Shown: piece after piece, positions 1 to 9,900 of the stretch
Numbering within the stretch: the first letter of the stretch is position 1
Layout of the letters: each line of letters begins with the position of its first letter
Assembly: GCA_937952285.1 (NCBI GenBank)
Contig: CALFZE010000124.1
Span: 1 to 64,000 of the forward strand
Origin: UBA2428 sp002343545
GTDB taxonomy: Bacteria; Bdellovibrionota; UBA2428
Length of the DNA: 64,000 nt
Reading direction: 5' to 3'
The notes under the pieces: model-generated
Database searches by the model: none
What the model was told of the DNA's origin: nothing
What the model saw: only the letters and a program-made list of their open reading frames with translations
Position numbers and translations under genes: made by a program

Positions 1-1
1 A

Positions 2-499
2 GCCTATCCCGCCCAGCTCGAAAGCATGTTGAACCAGGAAGGCGTCCCGGCCAAGGTCACGAACGCGGGCGTCAGCGGCGACACGAGCGCGCAGGCTTTG
101 CGGCGCGTGGACTGGAGCCTCAAGAACGGCCGCTACGACATGGTTCTGATCTGCCTCGGCGCGAACGACGGCCTGCGCCGCCTGCCGCTCGCCGATCTCG
201 AGTCGAACCTGAGTCAGATGATCGAGAAGTTCCGGAAGGCCGGCCTGAAGACGGTCGTCATCGGCATTCGGCTTCCCTCGAATTTTCCGGAAGCCTATCG
301 CAAGGGATTCGAGGAACTCTATCCGCGCGTCGCGAAGGCGAAAGGCGCCGATTTTCTCCCCTTCCTCTTGGAAGGCGTCGCGATGGAAGACGCCTTGAAT
401 CTGAGCGATCGCATCCACCCGAACGAAAAGGGGCAGAAGATCGTGGCCCGCCGTATCGCGGACTTTCTCAAGCCGAAGCTTCGCAAGGCCGCGGGCTGA
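2..499 (+). CDS. TesA-like SGNH/GDSL esterase, 5'-truncated
   Basis: C-terminal part of a periplasmic acyl-CoA thioesterase I/arylesterase-type SGNH hydrolase, which hydrolyses acyl esters or thioesters. The reading frame is open from base 2, so the gene begins outside the window and the GDSL block with the nucleophile Ser is not visible. Visible family blocks are NAGVSGDTS (block II), LGANDGLR (block III, oxyanion Asn) and DRIHPNEKGQ (block V, catalytic Asp and His). The substrate cannot be predicted. A perfect 9-bp hairpin follows directly after the stop. Confidence 0.85.
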   Translation, partial: AYPAQLESMLNQEGVPAKVTNAGVSGDTSAQALRRVDWSLKNGRYDMVLICLGANDGLRRLPLADLESNLSQMIEKFRKAGLKTVVIGIRLPSNFPEAYRKGFEELYPRVAKAKGADFLPFLLEGVAMEDALNLSDRIHPNEKGQKIVARRIADFLKPKLRKAAG

Positions 500-520
500 C
501 GCCGAGACTCGGTCTCGGCG
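500..520 (+). terminator. Hairpin after the esterase gene
   Basis: A perfect 9-bp inverted repeat (CGCCGAGAC/GTCTCGGCG) with a 3-nt loop starts one base after the stop codon. There is no T-tract, so it may only be an RNA 3'-end stabiliser. Confidence 0.45.
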
Positions 521-546
521 TCGCGTTCACGCGCTTAAAACTTCTG

Positions 547-768
547 TCACTCGCCGCTGGCTTTGCTGCGATCGGAGTTCTTCTGCAGGATCGTCAGCAT
601 GTGGCTCAGCATCGGATAGGGATGAATGAGACTGTTCGCGTAGGGCAACATTTGCTTAAGACCCAGAAGCACCACGGCCTCTTGGACCGGCTCCGGTGCC
701 CGCGCGAGCGAGAGCAAGAACTCGCCCACCAATGAATTTTTTCCGTCCGCTTCTCCTGAACCCGCCAT
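547..768 (-). CDS. Small hypothetical protein (73 aa)
   Basis: No family recognised. It is a small soluble protein with a central helix-rich segment (around residues 12-60) and no signal peptide or membrane segment. A strong ribosome-binding site GGGAGGG lies a few bases upstream of the ATG, which supports expression. It is divergent from livJ, with start codons 37 bp apart, so both share one short promoter region. It could be a conserved small protein of the lineage or a spurious ORF; the good ribosome-binding site favours the former. Confidence 0.5.
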   Translation of the reverse strand: MAGSGEADGKNSLVGEFLLSLARAPEPVQEAVVLLGLKQMLPYANSLIHPYPMLSHMLTILQKNSDRSKASGE

Positions 769-790
769 TGAAGGCCCTCCCAGTTTGTCC

Positions 791-796
791 TAGTGT
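791..796 (+). promoter_or_regulatory. Putative -10 element of livJ
   Basis: TAGTGT ends 8 nt before the ATG at 805. The complementary strand offers GACACT (797-792) towards the small divergent gene, so the site may be bidirectional. Confidence 0.4.
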
Positions 797-804
797 CTTC
801 GGCC

Positions 805-1971
805 ATGACGTCGACAAAATTGAGTTTTTCCCACGGAATGCTTCGCCGCCTCGCGACACTTGCTCTCGTAAGCGGTGTGGCCCTCAGCGCCACTGCGGCG
901 CAAAATATTAAGATCGGCGTCTTCCTCCCGATGTCGGGAGACCAGTCGTCCTTCGGTGACGAAACGATGTCCGGCGTCAAAATGGCCGTCGAAGAAATCA
1001 ACGCCGGTAAAGACTTCAAAATCGAACTCTTTACGCAGGACGAAAAATCCAACCCGACCGATTCCGCGAACGCCGTGAAGAAACTCATCAACGTCGACAA
1101 AGTCGACGTCGTCGTGGGAACCGTCGCTTCGAGCAACACGAATGCCGCGGCGCCCATCGCGCAGGCCGCCAAGGTCCCGCTCATGAGCCCGACCTCGACA
1201 AACGTCAAGGTTACGGACGTGGGCGAGTACGTCTCGCGCATCTGCTTCATCGACGATTTCCAAGGCTCGGCGATGGCCAAGTTCGCGCTCAAGCCCAAGG
1301 CCGAAGGCGGTCTCGGCGCGAAGACGGCGGTCCTCGTGATCGACTCGTCGAGCGAGTACTCGAAGGGCCTTTCGGCGGCCTTCCGAGAGGTCTTCACGAA
1401 GAACGGCGGCAAAATCGATAACGACGGCGAGATCTTTTACGTGCAAAAAGACCGCGACTTCTCTTCGCTCCTCACGAAGATCAAGCGCAAGAAACCCGAC
1501 GTCGTCTTCGCCCCCGGCTACTACACCGAAATCGGCAACATGATTCGCCAGGCCCACACCTTCGGCATCACCGCCAAGTTCCTCGGCGGCGACGGCTGGA
1601 GCGCCCCGCAGCTCTTCACGCTGGCCGGCGAAAAGGCGATCGTCGGTCACTACTTCTCGGATCACTTCTCGCACGAGGACACCGACCCGGCCGTCCAGGA
1701 CTTCGTCAAACGCTACCGCGCGAAGTACGGCAAGGACGCCCCCGGCATGGCCGCCCTCGGTTACGACTCGATTCGCGTCGTCATCGATGCCGCCAAGCGC
1801 GCCGGCAAGGTCGAACGCACCGCCCTCATGAAGGCCATCAACTCGACGAAGGGCTTCAAAGGCGTCACGGGCGTCATCACGCTCGACGCGAAACGCAACG
1901 CGAACAAGCCGCTCGTCATCCTCGAAACGCAGAAAGATCGCGCGACGTTCAAGACCCGCGTGAATCCCTAA
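805..1971 (+). CDS. livJ: Branched-chain amino-acid ABC transporter, periplasmic binding protein
   Basis: Periplasmic type-1 solute-binding protein (Leu/Ile/Val-binding family) that delivers ligand to the LivHM-GF importer. A Sec signal peptide (hydrophobic stretch about LATLALVSGVALS, ending ATAA) precedes the mature start QNIKIGVFLPMSG, which is characteristic of the family. About 388 aa, the normal size. The ATG at 805 is preferred because a -10-like hexamer lies just upstream; an in-frame GTG at 793 and an ATG at 838 are alternatives. It is the first gene of a five-gene import operon, separated from livH by 18 nt. Ligand specificity (Leu/Ile/Val versus other amides or amino acids) cannot be read from the sequence. 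Confidence 0.93.
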   Translation: MTSTKLSFSHGMLRRLATLALVSGVALSATAAQNIKIGVFLPMSGDQSSFGDETMSGVKMAVEEINAGKDFKIELFTQDEKSNPTDSANAVKKLINVDKVDVVVGTVASSNTNAAAPIAQAAKVPLMSPTSTNVKVTDVGEYVSRICFIDDFQGSAMAKFALKPKAEGGLGAKTAVLVIDSSSEYSKGLSAAFREVFTKNGGKIDNDGEIFYVQKDRDFSSLLTKIKRKKPDVVFAPGYYTEIGNMIRQAHTFGITAKFLGGDGWSAPQLFTLAGEKAIVGHYFSDHFSHEDTDPAVQDFVKRYRAKYGKDAPGMAALGYDSIRVVIDAAKRAGKVERTALMKAINSTKGFKGVTGVITLDAKRNANKPLVILETQKDRATFKTRVNP

Positions 1972-1989
1972 TCCGCGATTCGGACTGAC

Positions 1990-2904
1990 ATGAGTTCCAT
2001 CGATCCGGGCGAGTTGCTGCAGTACTTAATTAACGGGCTCGCCTTGGGCTCCATCTATGCCCTCATCGCGTTGGGCTACACGATGGTTTACGGGATCCTG
2101 AAACTCATCAACTTCGCCCACGGCGAGTTCTACATGGCCGGCGGCATCTTCGGCGTCCTTGCGATCGGGACGCTGGGTTTGCACCCGGCGCTCGGCGTGC
2201 TCGCCGTCCTCGTGGCGTGCGGCGCCCTGGCCATGCTCGTCGAACGGCTCGCCTACCGTCCGCTCCGCAACAAGAACCGCATCGCGCCGCTCATCACGGC
2301 GCTCGGCGTTTCGATCGTCCTCATGGAAGGGTTTCGCGTCGTCTTCGGCGCGCAACCCCGCTCTTTCCCCCAGCTCTTCGAGAACACGGTCTATGACCTT
2401 GGCGAGTGGTTCCCTTCCCTCGAAGGCGTCATCGTCCAACAGACTCAGATCGTCATCTTCCTCGTGATGCTCGTGCTCATGAGCGCGCTCAGCTACATCG
2501 TCCTCAAGACGAAGATGGGCCGCGCCATGCGAGCGCTCTCCTTCGATTTCGACGCGAGCCGTCTCATGGGCGTTCCCATCGACCGCGTCATCGCCTTCAC
2601 GTTCTTCTTGGGCGCGAGCCTCGCCGGCATCGCCGGCATCCTCGTCGGAATGTACTTCAACAACGTCGAGCCCTACATGGGTCAGCTCGCCGGCCTCAAA
2701 GCCTTCACGGCGGCGGTGCTCGGCGGCATCGGCGTCATTCCGGGCGCCGTTCTCGGCGCGCTCGCCCTCGGCGTCTGCGAGTCCCTCGTCGTCGGTTACG
2801 GCCAAAGCTCCTACCGTGACGCCATCGCCTTCGGCATCCTCATCCTCATGCTGACGACGCGCCCCTGGGGCCTCCTCGGCAAACCCCAGCGGGAAAAAGT
2901 ATGA
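1990..2904 (+). CDS. livH: Branched-chain amino-acid ABC transporter permease LivH
   Basis: Integral inner-membrane permease, 304 aa with about eight hydrophobic segments. It carries the family signature near the N-terminus (NGLALGSIYALIALGYTMVYGI, then INFAHGEFYMAGG) and the conserved AFTAAVLGGIGVIPGA region near the C-terminus that contacts the ATPases. It pairs with LivM to form the translocation channel. The stop overlaps the livM start by 4 nt (ATGA), indicating translational coupling. Confidence 0.95.
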   Translation: MSSIDPGELLQYLINGLALGSIYALIALGYTMVYGILKLINFAHGEFYMAGGIFGVLAIGTLGLHPALGVLAVLVACGALAMLVERLAYRPLRNKNRIAPLITALGVSIVLMEGFRVVFGAQPRSFPQLFENTVYDLGEWFPSLEGVIVQQTQIVIFLVMLVLMSALSYIVLKTKMGRAMRALSFDFDASRLMGVPIDRVIAFTFFLGASLAGIAGILVGMYFNNVEPYMGQLAGLKAFTAAVLGGIGVIPGAVLGALALGVCESLVVGYGQSSYRDAIAFGILILMLTTRPWGLLGKPQREKV

Positions 2905-3803
2905 TCGATTACGCCCTTCAGCTGCTCCCGCTCCTCGCGATCAACATCATCCTCGCGAGCTCGCTCGGGATCATCAACGGCTACTGCGGTCTCTTCTCGC
3001 TCGGCCACGCGGGTTTCTACGCGGTCGGCGCTTACGCCGGGGCCTCGATCACGCTCTTCGGCTTTCCGGAGCTCATGGAGACGTGGCCGCACCTTCTGCT
3101 CCTCCTCTCGAGCCTCGGCGGCATGGTCGCGGCGGGCATCGTGGGCATCCTCGTCGGCGTGCCGTGCCTTCGCCTCGGCGGCGACTACCTGGCCGTGGCG
3201 ACGCTCGGCTTCGGCGAGATCATCCGTATCGTCTTCTTGAACTTCGCCGCGGTCGGCGGGGCGACGGGCCTGACCGGAATTCCGCAGCTCGCGACGACCC
3301 GCACCCAGACCTGGTTCTATTTCGGCGCGGTCGCCGTGACCCTTTGGCTCTTCCGCAACCTCATCAACTCGAGCTTCGGCCGTTGCGTCATCGCCGTGCG
3401 TGAAGACGAGATCGCGGCCCGCTCGATGCGCGTGAACGTGCGCTTCTACAAAGTCTTCTCGTTCGTGATCGGCTCGGCCTTCGCCGGACTCGCGGGCGCG
3501 CTCTTCGCGCACTTCCAGCAGGCGCTGCACCCCTCGAACTTCACCTTCCTCATCAGCGTCCAAGTCTTGCTCATGATCGTCCTCGGCGGCCTCGGCTCGC
3601 AGTTCGGTGCCGTCCTGGGCGCGACGATCGTGACCCTGCTGCCCGAGTTCCTGCGCTTCAGTGAAACCCTCGCCGAAGTGCAGATGCTCATTTTCGGTCT
3701 CGTCATGGTGATCGTCATGCTCTGGCGGCCGGACGGGCTCGCCGGCCTTTTCCGTCGCGAAGCCGGCCCGGCCAACAAGAAGGACGCCCATGCCGTCGCC
3801 TAA
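2901..3803 (+). CDS. livM: Branched-chain amino-acid ABC transporter permease LivM
   Basis: Second inner-membrane permease of the LIV system, 300 aa. It shows the family motifs GYCGLFSLGHAGFYAVGAY near the N-terminus, GGDYLAVATLGFGEIIR mid-protein, and the EAA-like loop IVLGGLGSQFGAVLGA near the C-terminus. It is shorter than Escherichia coli LivM (about 425 aa) because the N-terminal extension is absent, as is common outside enterobacteria. It overlaps livH by 4 nt and livG by 14 nt. Confidence 0.95.
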   Translation: MIDYALQLLPLLAINIILASSLGIINGYCGLFSLGHAGFYAVGAYAGASITLFGFPELMETWPHLLLLLSSLGGMVAAGIVGILVGVPCLRLGGDYLAVATLGFGEIIRIVFLNFAAVGGATGLTGIPQLATTRTQTWFYFGAVAVTLWLFRNLINSSFGRCVIAVREDEIAARSMRVNVRFYKVFSFVIGSAFAGLAGALFAHFQQALHPSNFTFLISVQVLLMIVLGGLGSQFGAVLGATIVTLLPEFLRFSETLAEVQMLIFGLVMVIVMLWRPDGLAGLFRREAGPANKKDAHAVA

Positions 3804-4605
3804 CTCTCCTTTGATCGAAGTCAAAGACCTCACGATCCGCTTCGGTGGTCTCGTGGCCGTCGACAAAGTCAACTTCAAGATCGAGAAGGGCGAGCTCGTC
3901 GGACTCATCGGCCCGAACGGCGCCGGCAAGACGACCTGCTTCAACATGCTGACGGGCGTCTACACGCCGACGAGCGGCCAGATCCTGCTGGAAGGCGAAG
4001 CCATCCAAGGTCTCGCCCCGCACGTCGTCGCGGCCAAAGGTCTCGCGCGCACCTTCCAAAACATCCGTCTCTTCAAAGAAATGACCGTGCTCGAGAACGT
4101 GCTCATTTCGATGCACCACGATCGCGGCTACGGATTCCTTTCTTCGATCTTCTCGCTCCCCACCAAGCGTCGCGGCGAAGCCAAGCTGCGCGCGAAGGGA
4201 ATGGAGATCCTCTCGACGCTCGACCTGGCGGACCGTGCCGACTCGCTCGCCAAAAACCTTCCCTACGGAGAGCAGCGCAAGGCCGAGATCGCGCGGGCCC
4301 TCGCCTGCGATCCCCGTCTCTTGCTCTTGGACGAACCCGCCGCCGGCATGAACCCGGTCGAGACGGCGCGTCTTTGCCAGCTCATCACGGACGTCCGCAA
4401 GAAATTCGGCGTAACGGTACTCCTCATCGAACACGATATGAGTCTCGTCATGAAGATCTGCGAGCGCATCTACGTGCTCGATTACGGCCAGCTCATCGCG
4501 CAGGGCCTGCCCGCCGAGATCCGCTCGAACCCCAAGGTCATCGAAGCCTACCTCGGCGGCGGACTCGACCAGGCGCACGTGACCGCCCCCGAGACGAGGA
4601 GCTGA
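3790..4605 (+). CDS. livG: Branched-chain amino-acid ABC transporter ATPase LivG
   Basis: Cytoplasmic ATP-binding subunit, 271 aa. Walker A is GPNGAGKTT (residues about 38-46), the signature region is the degenerate LPYGEQRKAEIARAL, Walker B is LLLLDEPAAGMNP and the switch His is in LIEHDM. The C-terminal extension ending in EAYLGGG is typical of LivG. It overlaps livM and is followed 2 nt later by livF. Confidence 0.95.
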   Translation: MPSPNSPLIEVKDLTIRFGGLVAVDKVNFKIEKGELVGLIGPNGAGKTTCFNMLTGVYTPTSGQILLEGEAIQGLAPHVVAAKGLARTFQNIRLFKEMTVLENVLISMHHDRGYGFLSSIFSLPTKRRGEAKLRAKGMEILSTLDLADRADSLAKNLPYGEQRKAEIARALACDPRLLLLDEPAAGMNPVETARLCQLITDVRKKFGVTVLLIEHDMSLVMKICERIYVLDYGQLIAQGLPAEIRSNPKVIEAYLGGGLDQAHVTAPETRS

Positions 4606-4607
4606 GA

Positions 4608-5345
4608 ATGTCGGAAACCCTGCTCAAACTCGAAAGCCTGCGGGTCAACTACGGCGCCATCCGCGCGCTCCACGACGTGAGCCTCGAAGTCCGCGCGGGA
4701 GAGATCGTCACGCTGCTCGGCGCGAACGGCGCCGGCAAGACGAGCACGCTGCGCGCGATCTCGGGCCTCGTGCCCGCTTCGGGTGGCCAACTCCTCTGGA
4801 AGGGCCAATCCCTCAAGTCGCAGGCCAAGGCCGCGCACGAGATCGTGCGTTTGGGTATCGCCCATTCGCCCGAAGGACGCCGCATCTTCGGCAACCTGAC
4901 GGTGTGGGAGAACCTCCAGATGGGGGCCTACATCCGTTCCACGAAGACGGAAGCCGATCGCGCCGCCCTGCAAGAAGACTACGAAAAGGTCTTCAAGCTT
5001 TTCCCCCGCCTCAAGGAACGCGTGAACCAGGCCGCCGGAACGCTGAGCGGCGGGGAACAACAGATGCTCGCCATCGCCCGCGCGCTCATGCAGCGGCCGA
5101 CGCTCCTCATGCTCGACGAACCGTCGCTCGGCATCGCGCCCGTGCTCGTGGAAGCCATCCTGCGCGCGCTCGTCGAGATCAACCGCGCCGGCATGACGAT
5201 CCTGCTCGTCGAACAGAACGCGGCCGCCGCGCTCAGCATCGCGCACCGGGCCTACGTCCTCGAGACGGGTCGGACGACGCTCTCGGGCGACGCCCGCGAG
5301 CTCGCGGCCAACCCCAAGGTCAAAGAAGCCTACCTCGGGCATTAA
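4608..5345 (+). CDS. livF: Branched-chain amino-acid ABC transporter ATPase LivF
   Basis: Second ATPase of the LIV importer, 245 aa. Walker A GANGAGKTS, signature LSGGEQQMLAIARAL, Walker B LLMLDEPSLGIAP and switch VEQN are all intact; the C-terminus KEAYLGH matches LivF. The ATG at 4608 is chosen because homology begins with LLKLESLRVNYGAI. It closes the livJHMGF operon. LivG and LivF form the ATPase heterodimer that energises LivHM. Confidence 0.95.
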   Translation: MSETLLKLESLRVNYGAIRALHDVSLEVRAGEIVTLLGANGAGKTSTLRAISGLVPASGGQLLWKGQSLKSQAKAAHEIVRLGIAHSPEGRRIFGNLTVWENLQMGAYIRSTKTEADRAALQEDYEKVFKLFPRLKERVNQAAGTLSGGEQQMLAIARALMQRPTLLMLDEPSLGIAPVLVEAILRALVEINRAGMTILLVEQNAAAALSIAHRAYVLETGRTTLSGDARELAANPKVKEAYLGH

Positions 5346-5394
5346 AATTTTGTGGGCCGCTCAGGCCGCGGCGAAACCGGGCCGATAAGCGGAC

Positions 5395-6264
5395 ATGTCG
5401 TTTCGTCGTCTTCGCTTCACCCTCGCATTGGGCTTCGCCTGCGGATCCGCGATCGCGGCGCCCCCCAAAAACTTCGATTCCGTGTTCGCCGACGATAACG
5501 TCGCCGATATCCGCGTGACGATCGGCTACTGGGACGACAACGGCAAACGCCCCGCGGATACCGCGCACGTGTCGCCCTACTTGCGCGATAAGCTCTTCAA
5601 GATGGGTTTCCGCTCCAAGTCCGGGCTCGCCGAGGAGTACGGCGTCAAGCCGGCGCGCTTTCCCTGGGAGAGCCTCTTCCACGTATTCGAGAAAGACATC
5701 GGCGGCGGCCGCAAAGTTCGCGTCGCGCTCATCTCGAGCTCGCTCGGCCTCAACGCGGATCCCGAGAGCGCCAAGCAGCAAGCCGCGAGCGACAACGCAC
5801 GCGCCTTTCTCATCAAGGGCGCGCAGGAAGCCGAGATCTGGATGTACACCGGACACTCGCGCGAAGGCGGCGGTCCCGACACCTACCCGCCCGTGCTGCT
5901 CGACAACGGCTACCTGAACTACGCCTACTACCGCAAACAAAAGCCCGGCCTCAAAGAGATCATGGATACCTTCGCCGAGCGCGAGGAGAAGCCCGTTCTC
6001 GTGGGCAGCATGTCGTGCAGCAGCCACCGGCACTTCTACGGTTTCCTTTCCCGCGCGCTCGCGGATCGCGAACCGGACACGGTGCTCGTGCTCTCGGGCA
6101 ACACGATGCAAGGCTACGTGCCGCCGAACTCCGTCCTCGCCGTCATCCGCACGGTCGTCGAGGGCAAGTCGGTGGGGGACTTGGACAAGTCGCTCAAGGC
6201 CTGCCAAGAGGGCGCCGTGAAGCCGGGCTTCGCGCCCTACATGGAGATCTTCTACCCTCGCTAG
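5395..6264 (+). CDS. Secreted protein with caspase-like His/Cys motif
   Basis: 289 aa with a Sec signal peptide (FTLALGFACGSAIA, cleavage near AIAA). The family was not recognised by name. Two motifs resemble the catalytic dyad of the caspase/gingipain/legumain (clan CD) fold: a hydrophobic strand IWMYTGHSREGGG carrying His154, and a hydrophobic strand VLVGSMSCSSH carrying Cys208, both spaced as in that fold. This is an inference from pattern, not a search result. The product would be periplasmic or secreted. The gene follows livF by about 50 nt but has its own short upstream AT-containing segment (GATAAG before the ATG), so it may be transcribed separately. Confidence 0.7.
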   Translation: MSFRRLRFTLALGFACGSAIAAPPKNFDSVFADDNVADIRVTIGYWDDNGKRPADTAHVSPYLRDKLFKMGFRSKSGLAEEYGVKPARFPWESLFHVFEKDIGGGRKVRVALISSSLGLNADPESAKQQAASDNARAFLIKGAQEAEIWMYTGHSREGGGPDTYPPVLLDNGYLNYAYYRKQKPGLKEIMDTFAEREEKPVLVGSMSCSSHRHFYGFLSRALADREPDTVLVLSGNTMQGYVPPNSVLAVIRTVVEGKSVGDLDKSLKACQEGAVKPGFAPYMEIFYPR

Positions 6265-6270
6265 CGCCGC

Positions 6271-6789
6271 TTACTCGGCCGCGGGCGTGGACGCCGCGAG
6301 CTTCTCTTTGAGTCGCGCGTCGAAAGCTTCGCGCAGGCACTTCGCTTTCATCCAGGCGTCCGCGCAAGCCTTGGTCGTGTTCGCGAGCGTCGCGTCGTGG
6401 CGATGAGTATCCCGGGCCGCGCGTTCGTAACATCCTACGATGCCCGCCGAAAGCGCGAGGACCCCACCCGTGGGGCTATGGTTTTCGCACGCGATCCGGC
6501 TGACTTCCAACGGGTCAAGCCGACCGCCGCTCACCAAAACCGCTCTCGTGGCGGTCGCGAGGCAAAGGTCGAAGGACGTGCCCATCACCTGGGGCTTGGT
6601 GTCGTTGGAGATCGCGCAAAGCTGGTAGGCCTGGCGGATGAGCGCCGTCGTGCTTTGGGCCGAAGCGCAGTTATCCGCGCCGACGGCCAATTCAGCCAAC
6701 GATCCTTGGGCCGCCGAGGCGACCCCGTGCGGAGCCTCGGCTCGGGCCGGACCGCCGACGGCGAGCAACAAGAAAGCGAAAATATGCAT
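6271..6789 (-). CDS. Secreted Cys-containing hypothetical protein (172 aa)
   Basis: No family recognised. The N-terminus MHIFAFLLLAVGGPARAEA is a Sec signal peptide with cleavage near ARA-EA. The mature part has seven cysteines in C-x(n)-C pattern (DNCASA, QLCAIS, DLCLAT, IACENH, GCYERA, KACADA, KCLREA), suggesting disulfides in the periplasm and a small helical fold. It is convergent with the preceding gene. A TAGATT hexamer ends 6 nt upstream of the ATG, so the mRNA is probably leaderless. Confidence 0.7.
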   Translation of the reverse strand: MHIFAFLLLAVGGPARAEAPHGVASAAQGSLAELAVGADNCASAQSTTALIRQAYQLCAISNDTKPQVMGTSFDLCLATATRAVLVSGGRLDPLEVSRIACENHSPTGGVLALSAGIVGCYERAARDTHRHDATLANTTKACADAWMKAKCLREAFDARLKEKLAASTPAAE

Positions 6790-6795
6790 AGATCC

Positions 6796-6801
6796 AATCT
6801 A
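6796..6801 (-). promoter_or_regulatory. Putative -10 element, leaderless start
   Basis: TAGATT on the minus strand with a 6-nt spacer to the ATG at 6789. No ribosome-binding site is present in the gap. Confidence 0.5.
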
Positions 6802-6930
6802 GAACGGAACGCCCGGCATGCGCTCCGTCAGTATTTCGACGCCATTTGCGCCGCGTTGCCGGATGACCCTAAACGAGTTGAGCCAAGCGTCCCGAATTCC
6901 GATAGAGAGCCGGTTGTGGGAGTTCATCGA

Positions 6931-9900
6931 ATGAAAGCATCGTTTCCGCGTTCCGTTTCTTTGGGTTTCGTCGTGGCCGCGGCCTTCCTCGGCGCCTGCG
7001 GCAAGGAAAAGGCCAAGTCGCCCGAAGGCGCGGCCCCTCCCTCCACCCTGACCACCCTCGATAAGCCGGGCGAAACCATCACGCCGCAGGACCAGAAAGA
7101 GCTCAAACTGCTCGTGGAACACGGCGAGCCCGTGCTGCTCGTGACTATCGTGAGCCCTTCCAAGTACGGACGCTCGCTCGAGAAACTCAAGCAGCTCGAA
7201 AAAGAAGGCAAGCTTCGCGTCGAATTCAATCCGAACAACTCCGAGGCCGAAGCCGACGTCGCGCCCCTGCTCGCCGTGCGCTTTACCGCCGAGTACTTGG
7301 CGTCGACCGACCCCTCCGAACTTTTCTCGGAATTCGGCTTCGAATCCGTTTCGATCGATCGCGTGCGCCGCGTTCCCCGTCCCCACTCGCGCCGCGAAGT
7401 CGCCGGCCCCGGACGCATGCCGCTCGACGCGATCGGCGCCCGCACGCTCGGTAACCTGGGCAAGGGCATCAAGATCGCGGTCATCGACACGGGCCTCGAG
7501 ATCTCGCACCCCGCGCTGCAACGCACGGTCTCGGGCGACGCCAAGATCATCGACTTCAAGGACTTCACGCGCGAAGGACGCTTTCGCCTGCAGGGCGTTG
7601 AGACGGCGCCGGAATGCGATGGCCGATTCGAGGCCTTCGCGGAAGCCGCCAAGAAGGCCGTCGCCTCGGAGACGGCCGAAGTTCTCGTCGCTTGCGTCGA
7701 GGAAAGCCGCGCCGTCGACGGCCAGGAGTCGACCGTCGACATCAACGCCGACGGCAATACGGAAGGCGACTTCTCGGCCGTCGCGTTCCTGAACAAGGAC
7801 GGCGCCAAGGTCGCGCTCGACATCAACCGCAACGGCCTCCTCGATAAGGGCGAGCTCGTCACGGCGTGGAAACGCGGCGCCCCCTTTGAACCGAGCCTCG
7901 TCGTCACGGGCAGCGGGATCAAACGCGACCTGCGCCGGCTCCTCGTGCAGATCGAGCCGCGTCTCGGCGGCGGCTACGAGCTCGAACTCGGCTTCGACCA
8001 GGAAGCCCACGGCACGCACGTGGGCGGCATCATCGCCGGACACATGGGCGCCGGCGGCGCCTTCGACGGCGTCGCGCCCGAAGCGCAGCTCCTCGGCTAC
8101 AAAGTCTGCTCGTCCACCGGCTGCCCCCTCTCGGCGATCTACGGCGCCATGATCGAAGCCGCCAAAGAGGGCGCGCACATCGCGAACCTGAGCTTGGGCG
8201 GATCGGAATCCCTCAAGGAAGACGCCGTCGCCCCGCGACTCGTGCGTTTTCTCACGCAAAAGTACGGCACGCTCTTCGTCCTGGCCGCGGGTAACGAAGG
8301 CCCGAGCCTCAACACGAGCGGCGACCCGGGCAACTTCCCCCAAGTGCTCACGGTCGGAGCCTGGAATCCCAAACAAAGCTGGAACGAGAACCACGGTTTC
8401 GACCTGCCCGATTCGCTGTACTGGTGGTCGAGCCGAGGCCCCACGCGCGCGGGCGGCCTTAAGCCCGAAGTCATCGCGCCCGGCGGCATCGTGAGCAGCG
8501 TCCCCTACACGACGGCGAAGTCGGGTTTCGAGCATTTTCAAGGGACTTCGATGGCCGCTCCCATGGTCTCGGGGCTGGCCGCGCTCGTCCTCGAAGCCGC
8601 GCAAGCGAAGTCCCTCAAGCTCGTCTCGAAAGATCGCTCGCCGGGCGAGCGCGCCCTCGCGCTCAAGCGGGCGATCGAAGAAGGCGCCAAGCCGCAGGAC
8701 GGGCTCGCCCCCTTCGAACAGGGTTACGGACTCGCCTCCGCGCCCGACGCGGTCGCCAAGCTTTCGGAATGGGACGCGCTCGCGCAACCGGGCCGTCCGC
8801 TCTTCCGCTACCTCAAGGTGAGCGGAGATTTCTTCGAAGCGACGGGATCCGATCTCCAGGCCCGTAGCATCGCGATCGAAACCCTGTCCGACCCGAACCT
8901 CTCGGAACGCCGCGAGGACTACGACGCGAGCGAAGAATGGAGCGTCGAGACGTCGGCCGACTGGATCGAGCTTCTCGACTCCTCCCGCCGCGCCGTTCGT
9001 TCGGCGCCGATCCGTCCCGGCACGCTCGTCACCTCGGTTCCCTACCGCATCAAACCCACGACGGAGACGATGAGCGGCGTGCGAAGCGCCTTCATCGACG
9101 TGAAGGACGCCAAGGGACTTCGCCACGCGCGGCTTCTCGTGACCGACATCCACGCCGAAGAACTCGTTTCCGCGCCCCAGCTCCTCGAAGACGCGCGGAC
9201 CGAGGTCAGCTACCGCCTGCGAAAAGAAAACGTCACGGTTCCCGCCGGCCAGAACGTCCGTTTCTTCGTGCGCGTTCCGCGCGGGGCGACGGGTCTCGGC
9301 GTGCGCGCCGAAGCCGTCGGCGAAGCGCTCGTCGTCGCGACGATCTCGGGCCACGGCAAAGTGCTCGCGCAGGAGTTCCCCTTCCTGCACGTGCGGCAGG
9401 AAGGGTCGAAGCTCGTCCGCCGCCAGATCACGAACCAAGTCGCGGTGAGCACCGAGAAGCCCGGCCTCTACGAAGTCGTGCTGACGGGTCACGAGTCGGT
9501 CAAGACGTCGACCGTGCACCTCGAGATCCGCGCGAGCGGACTGAGCGCGCCGACCCAAGCCTTCATCGCGCCGAAGGGCGGTCCGGTCGTCGCCGCCAAC
9601 GTCCTCGGCTCGTCGAAAGACAAGCCGAACGTGCGCACGACACCTTGGTTCCGCATCGAGCCGATCGGCGTCGACCTCAAGAAGCCCAAGCCACTCACGC
9701 TCACGACCGGATCGACGGTCTACCTCCCGTTGCCGCCGAAGCTCCTTCGTTTCAACGTGAACGTGAAACCCGAATCCGAAGACTCCTACCTCGCCGGGTC
9801 CTTCATGGATAGCGACTACCGGATCGTGAAATCCGAAACGGGTCCCGACGGCTTCTTGGTCTTTGCCGAGGCGCCCGCCTTCCTCGCGCTCAACGCCGTC

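Noticed and set aside
6397..6930. Upstream extension of the subtilase frame
   Set aside because: It crosses the oppositely oriented secreted protein gene, and the start at 6931 gives a perfect lipoprotein signal.
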